This document shows positions 43,672 through 52,940 of a DNA stretch of 64,000 nt, in pieces. The first letter of the stretch is position 1, and each line of letters opens with the position of its first letter. The position numbers and the translations under genes were made by a program. Under the pieces are notes generated by a model. That model made no database searches. It saw nothing but the letters and a program-made list of their open reading frames with translations, and was not told where the DNA came from. Source of the DNA: Streptomyces gardneri (GTDB taxonomy: Bacteria > Actinomycetota > Actinomycetes > Streptomycetales > Streptomycetaceae); NCBI RefSeq assembly GCF_006539185.1, contig NZ_BJMN01000013.1, positions 1 through 64,000 of the forward strand, in the 5' to 3' direction.

Positions 43672-45195
43672 TCAGAGCTCGCCGGCCGCCGTGAGCTCGG
43701 CCAGCTTCACCAGGGTGCGCACCGAGGAGCCGGTGCCGCCCTTGGGGGTGTAGCCGTACGGGGCGCCCTCGTGGAAGGCCGGGCCCGCGATGTCCAGGTG
43801 GGCCCAGGTGATGCCCTCGCCCACGAACTCCTGGAGGAAGAGGCCGGCGACCAGGCCGCCGCCCATCCGGACGCCCATGTTGGCCATGTCGGCGGTGGGG
43901 GAGTCCATGGACTTCCGCAGGTCCGCCGGGAGCGGCATCGGCCAGGACTGCTCGCCGACCTCCTCGGCGATCTCGTGGATCGCGGTGCGGTAGTCGTCGT
44001 CGTTGGCCATGATGCCGAAGGTGCGGTCGCCCAGGGCGAGGACCATGGCGCCGGTGAGGGTCGCCACGTCGACGATCGCGTCCGGGTGCTCCTCGGAGGC
44101 CTTGGTCAGCGCGTCGGCGAGGACGAGCCGGCCCTCGGCGTCGGTGTTGAGGACCTCGACGGTCTTGCCGCTGTACATGCGCAGCACGTCACCCGGGCGG
44201 GTGGCGCTGCCGGACGGCATGTTCTCGGCGAGGGCGAGCCAGCCGGTGACGTTGACGGCGAGACCGATGCGGGACGCGGCGACGACGGCGGCGAACACGG
44301 CGGCGGCGCCGCTCATGTCGCACTTCATCGTCTCGTTGTGGCCGGCAGGCTTCAAGGAGATGCCGCCGGAGTCGTAGGTGATGCCCTTGCCGACCAGGGC
44401 GAGGGTCTTCTCCGCCTTCGGGTGGGTGTAGGCGATGCGGACCAGGCGCGGACCGCGGACGGCGCCCTTGCCGACGCCGAGGATGCCGCCGTAGCCGCCC
44501 TTCTCGAGCGCCTTCTCGTCGAGCACCTGCACCTTGAGGCCGTGCTCCTTGCCGGCGGCCGTGACGGCGGCGGCGAAGGACTCGGGGTAGAGGTCGTTCG
44601 GCGGCATGTTGATCAGGTCACGGGCGCGGTTCATCTCCTCGGCCACGGCCTGGGCGCGCTCGGCGGCGGCCTTGTACGCCTTGTCGCGCGGCTTGGCGCC
44701 GAGCAGGGCGACCTCGGCCAGCGGCTTCTTCGCGTCCTTGTCTGCCTTTGCGTCCGGGGCCGCCTTGTACGCGTTGTAGGCGTACGCGCCGAGCAGGGCG
44801 CCCTCCGCGACGGCGGCGGTGTCCTCGGCGGAGACGATCGGCAGCGCGAAGGCGGCCTTCTTCGAGCCGGTCAGCGTGCGGGCGGCGGTACCGGCGGCGC
44901 GGCGCAGGGTCTCCGCGCCGTACGACTCGCCGTCCTCGGGGGCGGTGCCCAGGCCGACGGCCAGGACGACGGGGGCCTTGAGACCGGCGGGCGCGGGCAG
45001 CTTGATCGCCTCTCCCTCGGAACCCGAAGCGCCCAGGGTCTCCAGGACGGTGGCGAGCCGCCCGTCGAAGGCCTTGTCGACGGCCTCGGCGCCCGGGGCG
45101 ACGACGAGCGTCTTCCCGGACTTCGCGACGCCGACCACGAGGGCGTCGGCGCGCAGCGTCGCCGCACCGGCAGTGCTGAGAGTGAGAGCAGTCAC
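43672..45195 (-). CDS. pepA: Leucyl aminopeptidase (M17)
   Basis: A 507-residue cytosolic aminopeptidase. The M17 signature NTDAEGRLVLADAL near residue 350 supplies metal ligands Asp and Glu. VGKGITYDSGGISLKP near 270 has the Lys and Asp ligands. MSGAAAVFAAVVA and ATLTGAMVLALG follow. The N-terminal 170 residues are the family's variable macro-like domain. It removes N-terminal residues from peptides. Despite the shared strand and position upstream of lpdA, a terminator separates them. Confidence 0.96.
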   Translation of the reverse strand: MTALTLSTAGAATLRADALVVGVAKSGKTLVVAPGAEAVDKAFDGRLATVLETLGASGSEGEAIKLPAPAGLKAPVVLAVGLGTAPEDGESYGAETLRRAAGTAARTLTGSKKAAFALPIVSAEDTAAVAEGALLGAYAYNAYKAAPDAKADKDAKKPLAEVALLGAKPRDKAYKAAAERAQAVAEEMNRARDLINMPPNDLYPESFAAAVTAAGKEHGLKVQVLDEKALEKGGYGGILGVGKGAVRGPRLVRIAYTHPKAEKTLALVGKGITYDSGGISLKPAGHNETMKCDMSGAAAVFAAVVAASRIGLAVNVTGWLALAENMPSGSATRPGDVLRMYSGKTVEVLNTDAEGRLVLADALTKASEEHPDAIVDVATLTGAMVLALGDRTFGIMANDDDYRTAIHEIAEEVGEQSWPMPLPADLRKSMDSPTADMANMGVRMGGGLVAGLFLQEFVGEGITWAHLDIAGPAFHEGAPYGYTPKGGTGSSVRTLVKLAELTAAGEL

Positions 45196-45509
45196 GGTGG
45201 TGAAATCTCGCTTCCATTGAGTTCTGTGGCGGTCGAGGGATGGGCCGACCGTGCCCGCCGCATCGTATTTCGGCCCGGAGAGCGCCGAGAACGAGCCTAC
45301 GCTCGCTCACCGCGTTCGCTCACGGCGGCAGTGATTCACTCATCCGTGGTGTCTCTTTCATGTTTACCGTTCAGGCTCGGAGCGCTCGTCCACACTCGCC
45401 TCAATCCCGCAAGGCGAACGCACTCGCCTTTGCACCATCTGCATCATCTCCACAGGTCCCGCCGGTCCGGCCCCGGCCCGGACGGGCCTGCCGAGGGGGG
45501 ACACCACCG
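45196..45509. other. 314-bp divergent region between pepA and polysaccharide operon
   Basis: It contains the pepA promoter and the promoter of the five-gene operon. An inverted repeat AAGGCGA-ACGCAC-TCGCCTT lies at 45411-45430, about 80 bases before the first gene, and GC-rich inverted repeats near 45290-45340. No riboswitch-like or coding signal is recognised. Confidence 0.5.
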
Positions 45510-47588
45510 ATGGACTCCGGCCGAATCCGTACGCCCAGAAGCGCCCGCCGCACCGCGCCCCGCACCGCCCGGGTCGCCGCGCTCGCCGCCGCCGCGCTGC
45601 TCGCCACCGTCATGCCGTCCGCTCAGGCGGCGACCGCGCCGGTGCCCCGTGTCGACCTGACGGTCCTCGTCGTCGACGACGGAGGCAGCGCCGTCGAGGC
45701 GATCACCGCCGAGCTGAAGGGCTCCGGCGTCCCGTACCGCAGGATCGACCTCAACGACCCGAACCGGCCGGTCCTCGACACGGCCTTCCTCAGCGACACG
45801 CTCGACGGGCGCCCGCGCGCCAAGTACCAGGGCGTCGTCCTGCCCCACGAGACCGCCTTCGGCCCCGACTCCGCCGAGCACACCGCGCTCCAGGCGTACG
45901 AGCGGACCTTCGGCATCCCGCAGGTCGACGCCTACACCTGGTCGCACCCCGGGGTCGGCCTCGACTACACGAACGAGGGCGGCTGGTCCGGCGTCCTCGA
46001 CGGGACCACGGCCGGCATCACCACCGCAGGGAAGACGGGCCCCTTCCGGTACCTCGCCGGAGCGCTCACCTTCGAGGACAACGACCCGTCGATCGCCGAG
46101 AGTTACGGCTACGCGGGCCGGCCCCGCGCGGGCTACACCAGCTACGTCGACATCCCGGTCGACGGCGGCGGCCGGGCCAGCCTCGTCGGCGAGTACACCG
46201 CCGACGGGCGCCGCGAGCTCGTCGTCACCTTCGCCTACAACCAGTACCAGCGGCAGTTCCGGGCCCTCGCGCGCGGCATCGTCGAATGGCTCACCCAGGG
46301 CGTCCACCTCGGCCAGAGCCGCAACTACCTCTCCGTCCACGTCGACGACGTCTTCGCCCCCGACGCCCGCTGGGACCCCACCCTCAACTGCACCCCCGGC
46401 GACTTCGACTGCGTCGACGACGACGGCGAGGGCGTGAACCCGATCCGGATGACCGCCGCCGACGCCCAGTACGCCGCCGCCTGGCAGAAGGCCTCCGGCT
46501 TCACCCTCGACATGGTCTACAACGGCGGCCAGGGCGAGCAGTGGAAGACCGAGCACGGCGGCGCCGACCCGCTCACCACGCAGCTCCTCGCGGACCGCGC
46601 CCAGTACCGGTGGATCAACCACACCTACACCCACCCCTTCCTCGGCTGCGTCCAGGACAACACCACCGTCCCCTGGCAGTGCGCCAAGGACATCTCGGGC
46701 AACACCCTCTGGGTCAGCCGCTCCGAGCTCTCCGGGCAGATCCGCAACAACCACAACTGGGCCGTCGGCAAGGGCATCTCCGTCGACCGCTCCGAACTCG
46801 TCACCGGCGAGCACTCCGGTCTGAAGACCCTGCCCCAGCAGTCCGTCGACAATCCGAACCTCGCCGGCGCCCTCGCCGACAACGGCGTGAAATGGACGGC
46901 GAGCGACAACTCCCGCGAACCGCAGCAGCGTGCCGTCGGCACGGGCAGCGCCGCCGCGAGGACCGTGCCCCGCCACCCCATGAACGTGTACTACAACGTG
47001 GGCACCGCCGCCGAGATGGCCGACGAGTACAACTGGGTCTACACCTCCCGCGCCGACGGCGGCAGCGGCATCTGCGAGGACAACCCCCTCTCCACCTGCC
47101 TGCCCGCCCCGCTCCCCACCACCACGGGCTACGCCGAGCGGATCGTCCCGCAGGAGGCCCGCACGGCCCTCTCCCACGTCCTCGGCAACGACCCCCGCCC
47201 GCACTACGTCCACCAGTCCAACCTGGCCGAGGAGCGGCTCCTCTACCCCGTCCTTGACCGCGTGCTCGCCGACTACCGCGCACTCTTCGCGCCCAGCGCG
47301 CCCCTGGTGAACCCGCGTCAGAAGGACGTCGGCACCGAGCTGAGCCGCCGCGCCGCCTGGGACCAGGCCGTCGCCACCGGGAAGGTCACCGCCTACCGCG
47401 TCGGCACCACGGTCACCGTCAAGGCCCCCGCCGGCCTCACCGTGCCCGTCACCGCGCCCGAGGGCACCCGCAAGCAGCTCCTGCTCGGCTCGACCGTCTT
47501 CGGCACGGGCTACGCGGGCACCCGCTCCGCCTGGACCACGCCCGAACTGCTCCAGACCGCCGTCACACTCACGCTCCCGACCGCCTGA
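45510..47588 (+). CDS. Secreted polysaccharide deacetylase, Agd3 (CE18)-like
   Basis: A 692-residue exported protein. A signal peptide (basic RTPRSARRTAPRTAR, then ALAAAALLATVMPSAQA) ends near residue 40. Residues about 45-270 form an N-terminal domain (VDLTVLVVDDGGSA ...). The deacetylase part has SVHVDDVFAPD near residue 280, a metal-binding Asp-Asp pattern, and NHTYTHPFLGC near 370, the second His motif. This combination is what I associate with Agd3, the galactosaminogalactan deacetylase of Aspergillus (CE18). It would remove acetyl groups from secreted GalNAc polymer. It is the first gene of the operon, 41 bases from pelF. Confidence 0.8.
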   Translation: MDSGRIRTPRSARRTAPRTARVAALAAAALLATVMPSAQAATAPVPRVDLTVLVVDDGGSAVEAITAELKGSGVPYRRIDLNDPNRPVLDTAFLSDTLDGRPRAKYQGVVLPHETAFGPDSAEHTALQAYERTFGIPQVDAYTWSHPGVGLDYTNEGGWSGVLDGTTAGITTAGKTGPFRYLAGALTFEDNDPSIAESYGYAGRPRAGYTSYVDIPVDGGGRASLVGEYTADGRRELVVTFAYNQYQRQFRALARGIVEWLTQGVHLGQSRNYLSVHVDDVFAPDARWDPTLNCTPGDFDCVDDDGEGVNPIRMTAADAQYAAAWQKASGFTLDMVYNGGQGEQWKTEHGGADPLTTQLLADRAQYRWINHTYTHPFLGCVQDNTTVPWQCAKDISGNTLWVSRSELSGQIRNNHNWAVGKGISVDRSELVTGEHSGLKTLPQQSVDNPNLAGALADNGVKWTASDNSREPQQRAVGTGSAAARTVPRHPMNVYYNVGTAAEMADEYNWVYTSRADGGSGICEDNPLSTCLPAPLPTTTGYAERIVPQEARTALSHVLGNDPRPHYVHQSNLAEERLLYPVLDRVLADYRALFAPSAPLVNPRQKDVGTELSRRAAWDQAVATGKVTAYRVGTTVTVKAPAGLTVPVTAPEGTRKQLLLGSTVFGTGYAGTRSAWTTPELLQTAVTLTLPTA

Positions 47589-47629
47589 CCAGCACCGTCT
47601 GACCAAGCACGTCCTGGGGGGAAACGCAC

Positions 47630-49186
47630 ATGCCGAGCAGTGGCCGTCACGTCACCATGCTCACCGAAGGCACCTATCCGCACGTACACGGCGGCGTCAG
47701 CACCTGGTGCGACCAGCTCGTCCGCGGCATGCCGGAGGTCGACTTCGAGATCCTCGCCCTCACCGGCAGCGGCCGCGAACCCGTCACCTGGGAGCTGCCG
47801 CCCAACATCACCCGGCACACCGCGTTCCCCCTCTGGGGCCACCCGCAGGGGCCCGACGCGCCCGGCCTGTTCGCCGGAGCGCGCCGGCCCCTGCGGGGGC
47901 GCGAACGCCGCCGCTTCCTCGACACGTACGAACGCCTGCTCCTCGCCCTCCTCGACCCGGGCGCGGGCTGCGACTTCGGCACGAGCCTGTACGAGCTGGC
48001 CGAACTGGCCCGGCAGGGACGGCTGACCTCCGCCCTGCGCTCCGAACAGGCCCTGCGCTCCCTGATGTGGATCTGGACCATGCCGCACCTGCCGACGCTC
48101 GCGGCCCGGCCCACCGTCCACGACGCGCTCACCGCCACCGACCTGCTGGAACACGCCCTGCGCCCGCTCGCCGCCCGGATAGCCACCGGCAGCGTGGCCC
48201 ACGCCGTCTCCAGCGGCCTCGCCACGCTGCCGGCCCTCGCCGCGCAGCACTTCGAAGGGGTGCCCTTCCTGCTCACCGAACACGGCATCTACCTCCGCGA
48301 GCGCTACCTCGGCTACCGCACCGACGCGCAGCGCTGGCCCGTGAAGGCCCTCATGCTCGGCTTCTACCGCGAGCTCAACACGCTCGGCTACCGCAAGGCC
48401 GACCTGATCACCCCGTGCAACCAGTACAACCGGCGCTGGGAGGAGCGCGGCGGCGCCCCCGCCGACCGCATCCGCACCGTCTACAACGGCGTCGACCCGG
48501 CCCTCTTCCCCGAGGCCGGACCCGAACCCGAGACCCCCACCCTCAGCTGGTGCGGGCGGGTCGACCCCATCAAGGACCTAGAGACGCTGATCAGGGCGTA
48601 CGCGATCAGCCGAGCCGAACTCCCGGAGCTGCGGCTGCGCTTGTTCGGCCCGGTCCCCGCCGGGAACGAGGACTACCGCACCCGGCTGGAGAAGCTCGCC
48701 GCCGAACTGGGCGTCACCGACGGCATCACCTTCGAGGGCCGCGTCTCCGAGGTGCCGCGCGCCTACGCGGCCGGCAGCGTGGTCATGCTCTCCTCCATCA
48801 GCGAGGGCTTCCCCTTCTCCCTCATCGAGGCCATGTCCTGCGGCCGCGCCACCGTCTCCACGGACGTCGGAGGCGTACGGGAGGCCGTCGGCGACACCGG
48901 GATCGTCGTCCCGCCCCGTGAACCGGCCGTCATGGCCGCCGCCGTCACCGAACTGCTCAGGGACGGGGCCCGGCGCGCCGAACTCGGCCGTCTGGCACGG
49001 CAGCGGGTCATCGACCGGTTCACCCTGAACCGCTCGGTGGACGGCTTCCGCCAGATCTACCGCGAGCTGGCCGGCGAACGGCCCGCCGCCCCCCGCCCCC
49101 TCCCCGTCCCGAAGACGTGGACGATCCGGATCCCCGCCCCCCGCCGCGCCCCCGCGCCCCTGGTGGCGGGAGGCACCCCGGCATGA
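47630..49186 (+). CDS. pelF: GT4 glycosyltransferase, PelF-like
   Basis: A 518-residue cytoplasmic glycosyltransferase. The N-terminal DUF3492-type domain starts TEGTYPHVHGGVSTWCDQL, nearly the PelF signature, and FLLTEHGIYLRERYL near residue 220 belongs to the same family. The C-terminal GT4 fold has LSWCGRVDPIKDLETLI near 305 and SISEGFPFSLIEAMSCGRATVSTDVGG-type text near 385, including the nucleotide-sugar Glu. PelF polymerises UDP-GalNAc/UDP-GlcNAc in the Pel system of Pseudomonas. Its stop overlaps the ATG of the membrane-protein gene (ATGA), so synthesis and export are coupled. Confidence 0.88.
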   Translation: MPSSGRHVTMLTEGTYPHVHGGVSTWCDQLVRGMPEVDFEILALTGSGREPVTWELPPNITRHTAFPLWGHPQGPDAPGLFAGARRPLRGRERRRFLDTYERLLLALLDPGAGCDFGTSLYELAELARQGRLTSALRSEQALRSLMWIWTMPHLPTLAARPTVHDALTATDLLEHALRPLAARIATGSVAHAVSSGLATLPALAAQHFEGVPFLLTEHGIYLRERYLGYRTDAQRWPVKALMLGFYRELNTLGYRKADLITPCNQYNRRWEERGGAPADRIRTVYNGVDPALFPEAGPEPETPTLSWCGRVDPIKDLETLIRAYAISRAELPELRLRLFGPVPAGNEDYRTRLEKLAAELGVTDGITFEGRVSEVPRAYAAGSVVMLSSISEGFPFSLIEAMSCGRATVSTDVGGVREAVGDTGIVVPPREPAVMAAAVTELLRDGARRAELGRLARQRVIDRFTLNRSVDGFRQIYRELAGERPAAPRPLPVPKTWTIRIPAPRRAPAPLVAGGTPA

Positions 49187-50667
49187 GCGGCTCCCTCTGG
49201 CTGAAACCCCCGACGACGGTCACCCCGCTCCCGGCGATCCCCCGCCCCCGCGGGGAGAAGCACGCCGCCGGCGAGGCCGCACCCGGCCCCGCCGCCGGCG
49301 CTTCCCCTCCCGGGGTGGCTCCCGCCCTTGACGGCGACGGCCTCGCCGTCGACCCCATCGACGAACTCGCCGCGCGGCTCGACGACTTCGTCGCCCTCGC
49401 CGTGCACCCGGACGAGATCGCCGCGCTCCTCGAATCCGACGGCATGACCGACGACCACATCCGCCTCACCTACGGCCGCGCCGACTCCTTCGCCCTCGCC
49501 GAGGACCTCTACGCGCGCGTGGAGCGGCGCCACACCGCACCGGAGGCACCACCCGCCGGCCCCTGGCACAGCGAACTCGCCGGCTGCCTCCTGCGCGGGC
49601 TCGTCTTCGCGCTGCCCGGCCTCGCCTACGTCCTGGCCGCGCCGCTCCTCGCCGGGGAGCACGGCCGGTTCGGGCTCCCCGGCGGAACGATCCCTCTCCT
49701 CGCCGGGGCCGTCACCGGCTGGGTCTGGAACCAGGCCCTCTCCCACCGCGCGTACACCTGGCTCGGCCTCGGCGACCGGCCCGCCGCGGCCCGCGCGCTG
49801 CTCACCGGCGCCCCGGCGGGCGCCCTCGCCGGCGCGGCCGTCGCGTTCGCGGTCGCCGCGCCAGGCGAGCTCCCGGCGGCGCTGTTCGCCGCCGGCCAGT
49901 CGCTCTACCTCGCCGCCGCGACCGTCCTCCTGGTGCTCGGCCGCGAACGGGCCCTGCTCCTGGCCCTGCTGCCGCTCGCCGGAGCCGTCCCCGCCTTCCG
50001 CTGGGACCTGCCCGACCTCCTGCGCGGCGGGCTCCTCCTCGCCTCGCTCACCGCCGCCGTCGTGTTCGCCGCGCTCGTGCTCCGACCGGGCGTGCGGCGC
50101 GGGGTGGCCGGACGGGGCGGGCCCCCGCGCGCGGCCTCCCTCCCGTACGGCCTCTTCGGCCTCGGCAGCGGCCTGCTCGTCCTCCACGCGGGCATCGGCG
50201 ACACGCTCGTGAGCGGCGCCGGGGCGGTCGTCGCGCTCACCCTCTCCATGGGACCGGCCGAGTGGCTGCTGCACCGCTTCCGGGGCGAGAGCCTGACCCG
50301 GCTGCGGACCCTCTCGACGGCCCGCGAGTTCCGCAGGGCGGTCGCCGGGACCCTCGTCCTCTGCCTCGGCGGCTACCTCACCGTCCTCGTCGGCCTCACC
50401 CTCACCGCGGTCCTGGCCTGGCCGGGAGCGCCCTGGCCGACGCTCCCGCGTCTCGTCACGCTGCTCCTGATCGGGACCGTGCTCTGGCTGGGGCTGCTGC
50501 TCCAGGCCTTCGGTGCGGTCGCGAGCGCGGCGGCCGTCTGCCTGGTCGCCGCGGCGGCGCAGACCGTGGAGCCGGCGGCGGGACCGGCGGCGACCGGGGG
50601 AGCGGCGGCGCTGCTGGCCGTCCTCACCTGTGTTCTGCTGGTACGACCGACCGCCCACCGCGCGTAG
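49183..50667 (+). CDS. Polytopic membrane protein, candidate exporter of the polysaccharide
   Basis: A 494-residue protein. Residues 1-125 are cytoplasmic, Pro-rich and then acidic (VDPIDELAARLDDFVALAVHPDEIAALLES). Ten to twelve membrane helices follow up to the C terminus. I do not see a firm family motif. PelG, the Wzx-like partner of PelF, has about the same size and topology, and the position directly after pelF with translational coupling supports such a role. In fungi the galactosaminogalactan synthase Gtb3 joins a GT4 domain and membrane helices in one chain; here they are two genes. Confidence 0.7.
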   Translation: MSGSLWLKPPTTVTPLPAIPRPRGEKHAAGEAAPGPAAGASPPGVAPALDGDGLAVDPIDELAARLDDFVALAVHPDEIAALLESDGMTDDHIRLTYGRADSFALAEDLYARVERRHTAPEAPPAGPWHSELAGCLLRGLVFALPGLAYVLAAPLLAGEHGRFGLPGGTIPLLAGAVTGWVWNQALSHRAYTWLGLGDRPAAARALLTGAPAGALAGAAVAFAVAAPGELPAALFAAGQSLYLAAATVLLVLGRERALLLALLPLAGAVPAFRWDLPDLLRGGLLLASLTAAVVFAALVLRPGVRRGVAGRGGPPRAASLPYGLFGLGSGLLVLHAGIGDTLVSGAGAVVALTLSMGPAEWLLHRFRGESLTRLRTLSTAREFRRAVAGTLVLCLGGYLTVLVGLTLTAVLAWPGAPWPTLPRLVTLLLIGTVLWLGLLLQAFGAVASAAAVCLVAAAAQTVEPAAGPAATGGAAALLAVLTCVLLVRPTAHRA

Positions 50668-50675
50668 GGGCAGAC

Positions 50676-51293
50676 GTGACTTCTTCGCTCCTGGTGCCGT
50701 ACTACGAGCACCCCGCCGACCGCCCCGAGGCCTGGTCGGCCCTCGTCGCCGCCGCGCCCTCCCTCCACGGCGTCGTCCTCAACCCGGCGAGCGGCGCGGG
50801 CGAGGCACCCGACCCGGCCTTCGCCGAGGTGTCCGCGCGGCTGCGGGAGGCCGGTGTCCGCGTCCTCGGGTACGTGGACACCGACTACGGCCGCCGCCCG
50901 CACGCCGAGGTCGTCACCGACCTGCTCCGGCACCGGGACTGGTACGGCGCCGACGGGACCTTCCTCGACCAGGTGGCGACCGCGCCCGGCGTCCTCGCCC
51001 ACTACCGGCGGATCGCGGTCGCGGCCCGGGCCGCCGGGGCCGCGACCCTCGTCCTCAACCACGGCGCCCACCCGGACCCGGGGTACGAGGAGTTCGCCGA
51101 CCTCCTCGTCACCTTCGAGGGCCCCTGGGACACGTACCGGACGCTCGACCTCCCGGTCGCCCCGCACTACTGCCACCTCGTCTACGCGGCCCCGCCCGGG
51201 GCCCGCCCCGCCACCCCGGTGCACTGCGCCGTCCCCGGCACGGGCGCGCACCCCTGGGGCACCCTGCCGCACCTCCTGGAGCCCGCCCGATGA
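50676..51293 (+). CDS. Spherulin-4 / GH135 (Sph3)-like glycoside hydrolase
   Basis: A 205-residue TIM-barrel-like protein of the spherulation-specific family 4. It starts LLVPYYEHPADRPEAW and has HGVVLNPASGAG near residue 30, VRVLGYVDTDYGRRP near 65, and DGTFLDQVA near 97, where acidic residues line the active site in Sph3. Sph3 (GH135) cleaves galactosaminogalactan. No signal peptide is visible, unlike fungal Sph3, so it may act inside the cell or leave by another route. GTG 50676 follows AGGGG by five bases. Its stop overlaps the next gene's ATG by four bases. Confidence 0.82.
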   Translation: MTSSLLVPYYEHPADRPEAWSALVAAAPSLHGVVLNPASGAGEAPDPAFAEVSARLREAGVRVLGYVDTDYGRRPHAEVVTDLLRHRDWYGADGTFLDQVATAPGVLAHYRRIAVAARAAGAATLVLNHGAHPDPGYEEFADLLVTFEGPWDTYRTLDLPVAPHYCHLVYAAPPGARPATPVHCAVPGTGAHPWGTLPHLLEPAR

Positions 51294-52090
51294 GACGTCT
51301 GCTGCCCCTGCTCGCGGGCCTGTTGCTGCTGGTCACCGCCTGTACGACGGCCCCGGACCCGGATCCGAAACCCGACCGGGACCCCTCCTCGGACCGCTGG
51401 CGGCCGAAGCCCGGCCTGGCCTGGCAGTGGCAGCTCAGCGGCCGTCTCGACCCGACGGTCGACGTCCCGGTGTACGACATCGACGGCTTCGACCACCCGG
51501 CGTCCACGGTGCAGGACCTGCACGCCCGCGGCCGCAAGGTCATCTGCTACCTCTCCACCGGCGCCTGGGAGGACTTCCGCCCGGACGCCGCCCGCTTCCC
51601 GAAGTCCGTCCTCGGCCAGGGCAACGGCTGGGAGGGCGAGCGCTGGCTCGACATCCGCCGCACCGACGTCCTCGAACCCCTCATGGCGAAGCGGCTCGAC
51701 ATGTGCCGGGACAAGGGCTTCGACGCCGTCGAACCCGACAACATGGACGGCTACCGCAACCGCACCGGCTTCCCCCTCACCGCCGCCGACCAGCTCCGCT
51801 ACAACCGCCTCATCGCCCGCCTCGCCCACGACCGGGGCCTTGCGGTGGGCCTCAAGAACGACCTGGACCAGATCCCCCGGCTGCTCCCGGACTTCGACTT
51901 CGCGGTCAACGAACAGTGCGCCGAGTACGACGAGTGCGGCCGCCTGGCCCCGTTCGTGGCGGCGGGCAAGGCGGTCTTCCACGTCGAGTACGAGCTGGAC
52001 ACCGGCGAGTTCTGCCCCCAGGCACGGAAGCTGGGCCTCAGCTCGATGCTGAAGAAGTACGAGCTCGGGGTCTGGCGCAAGCCCTGTTAG
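51290..52090 (+). CDS. GH114 endo-alpha-1,4-polygalactosaminidase-like lipoprotein
   Basis: A 266-residue lipoprotein with lipobox LLLVTAC near residue 18. The GH114 barrel follows: WQWQLSG near 45, VPVYDIDGFD, RKVICYLSTGAWEDFRPD near 80, WLDIRRTDVLEPLM near 120, DAVEPDNMDGYRNRTGFPLT near 145 with acidic catalytic residues, and GLKNDLDQIP near 180. Members such as fungal Ega3 and PelA's hydrolase domain cut deacetylated galactosamine polymers. It is the last gene of the operon and would trim or release the polymer at the cell surface. Confidence 0.9.
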   Translation: MRRLLPLLAGLLLLVTACTTAPDPDPKPDRDPSSDRWRPKPGLAWQWQLSGRLDPTVDVPVYDIDGFDHPASTVQDLHARGRKVICYLSTGAWEDFRPDAARFPKSVLGQGNGWEGERWLDIRRTDVLEPLMAKRLDMCRDKGFDAVEPDNMDGYRNRTGFPLTAADQLRYNRLIARLAHDRGLAVGLKNDLDQIPRLLPDFDFAVNEQCAEYDECGRLAPFVAAGKAVFHVEYELDTGEFCPQARKLGLSSMLKKYELGVWRKPC

Positions 52091-52108
52091 GGGCCTTCGA
52101 CGCCGGGG

Positions 52109-52873
52109 TCACCCCAGCGTCAGTGCGACCAGCGCCACCGTCGCCGCCGTCTCCTCCAGCGCGCCGAACACATCGCCCGTGACCCCGCCGAAGCGCCGGA
52201 TGCACCGGCGCAGCAGCAGCGCCGCCGCGCCCAGGGCGGCGCCGGCGGCCAGCACGTTCCGTACCGCGTCGTACGGGGAGGAGAGGAGGCCCGCCGCCGC
52301 GCACGCCACCAGGACGAGGGCGGTCGAGAGGGTCGCGGATCGGACCGGGACCGTCGCCGCGACGATCGCGCCGAGGCCCTCGGGGCGGGCCGCGGGGACG
52401 CCGTGGCGGGAGGCGTGGGTGAGGGCGAGGCGGGCGACGGTCGCGGCGAGGGCGGCGGCGACCGTGCCGTGCGCCCAGCCCTCCTCGTACAGCCGGGTCA
52501 GGGCGGCGACCTGGGCGAGCAGGACGAGGACGATCGTGATGACGCCGAACGGCCCGATGTCCGACTGCTTCATGATGCGCAGCGCGTCCTCGGCGGGCTT
52601 GGCGCTGCCGAGACCGTCGGCGGTGTCGGCGAGGCCGTCGAGGTGGAGGCCGCGGGTGAGCACGGCGGGGACGGCGGTGGCGGCCACGGCCGCGAGCAGC
52701 GGTCCCGATCCGAGCAGCAGGAACGTCCCGCCGAGCGCGGCGGCGGAGACTCCGACGACCAGCCCGGCCACGGGGGCGCAGAGCATGCCGGCGCGCGCCG
52801 CGTCACGGTCCCAGCGGGTGATGCGGGCGGGGAACACCGTGAGGGTGCCGAAGGCGAAACGCAGGCCGTCCAT
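52109..52873 (-). CDS. cobS: Adenosylcobinamide-GDP ribazoletransferase (cobalamin synthase)
   Basis: A 254-residue integral membrane enzyme that joins adenosylcobinamide-GDP to alpha-ribazole. The CobS signature is at residues 73-90: LTRGLHLDGLADTADGL. KQSDIGPFGVI near 102 and the C-terminal RRFGGVTGDVFGALEE complete it. About seven hydrophobic segments are present. The start at 52873 (MDGLRFAFGTLT) is the usual one for the family. It faces cobT and the CobU fusion across four unrelated genes. No cobalamin riboswitch is visible. Confidence 0.95.
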   Translation of the reverse strand: MDGLRFAFGTLTVFPARITRWDRDAARAGMLCAPVAGLVVGVSAAALGGTFLLLGSGPLLAAVAATAVPAVLTRGLHLDGLADTADGLGSAKPAEDALRIMKQSDIGPFGVITIVLVLLAQVAALTRLYEEGWAHGTVAAALAATVARLALTHASRHGVPAARPEGLGAIVAATVPVRSATLSTALVLVACAAAGLLSSPYDAVRNVLAAGAALGAAALLLRRCIRRFGGVTGDVFGALEETAATVALVALTLG

Positions 52874-52940
52874 CCGGGCAGGGTAATCGTCGCCCCCGGA
52901 CGGTAGATTGCGCATACCGCGCATATCGGAACGGGGTGGC

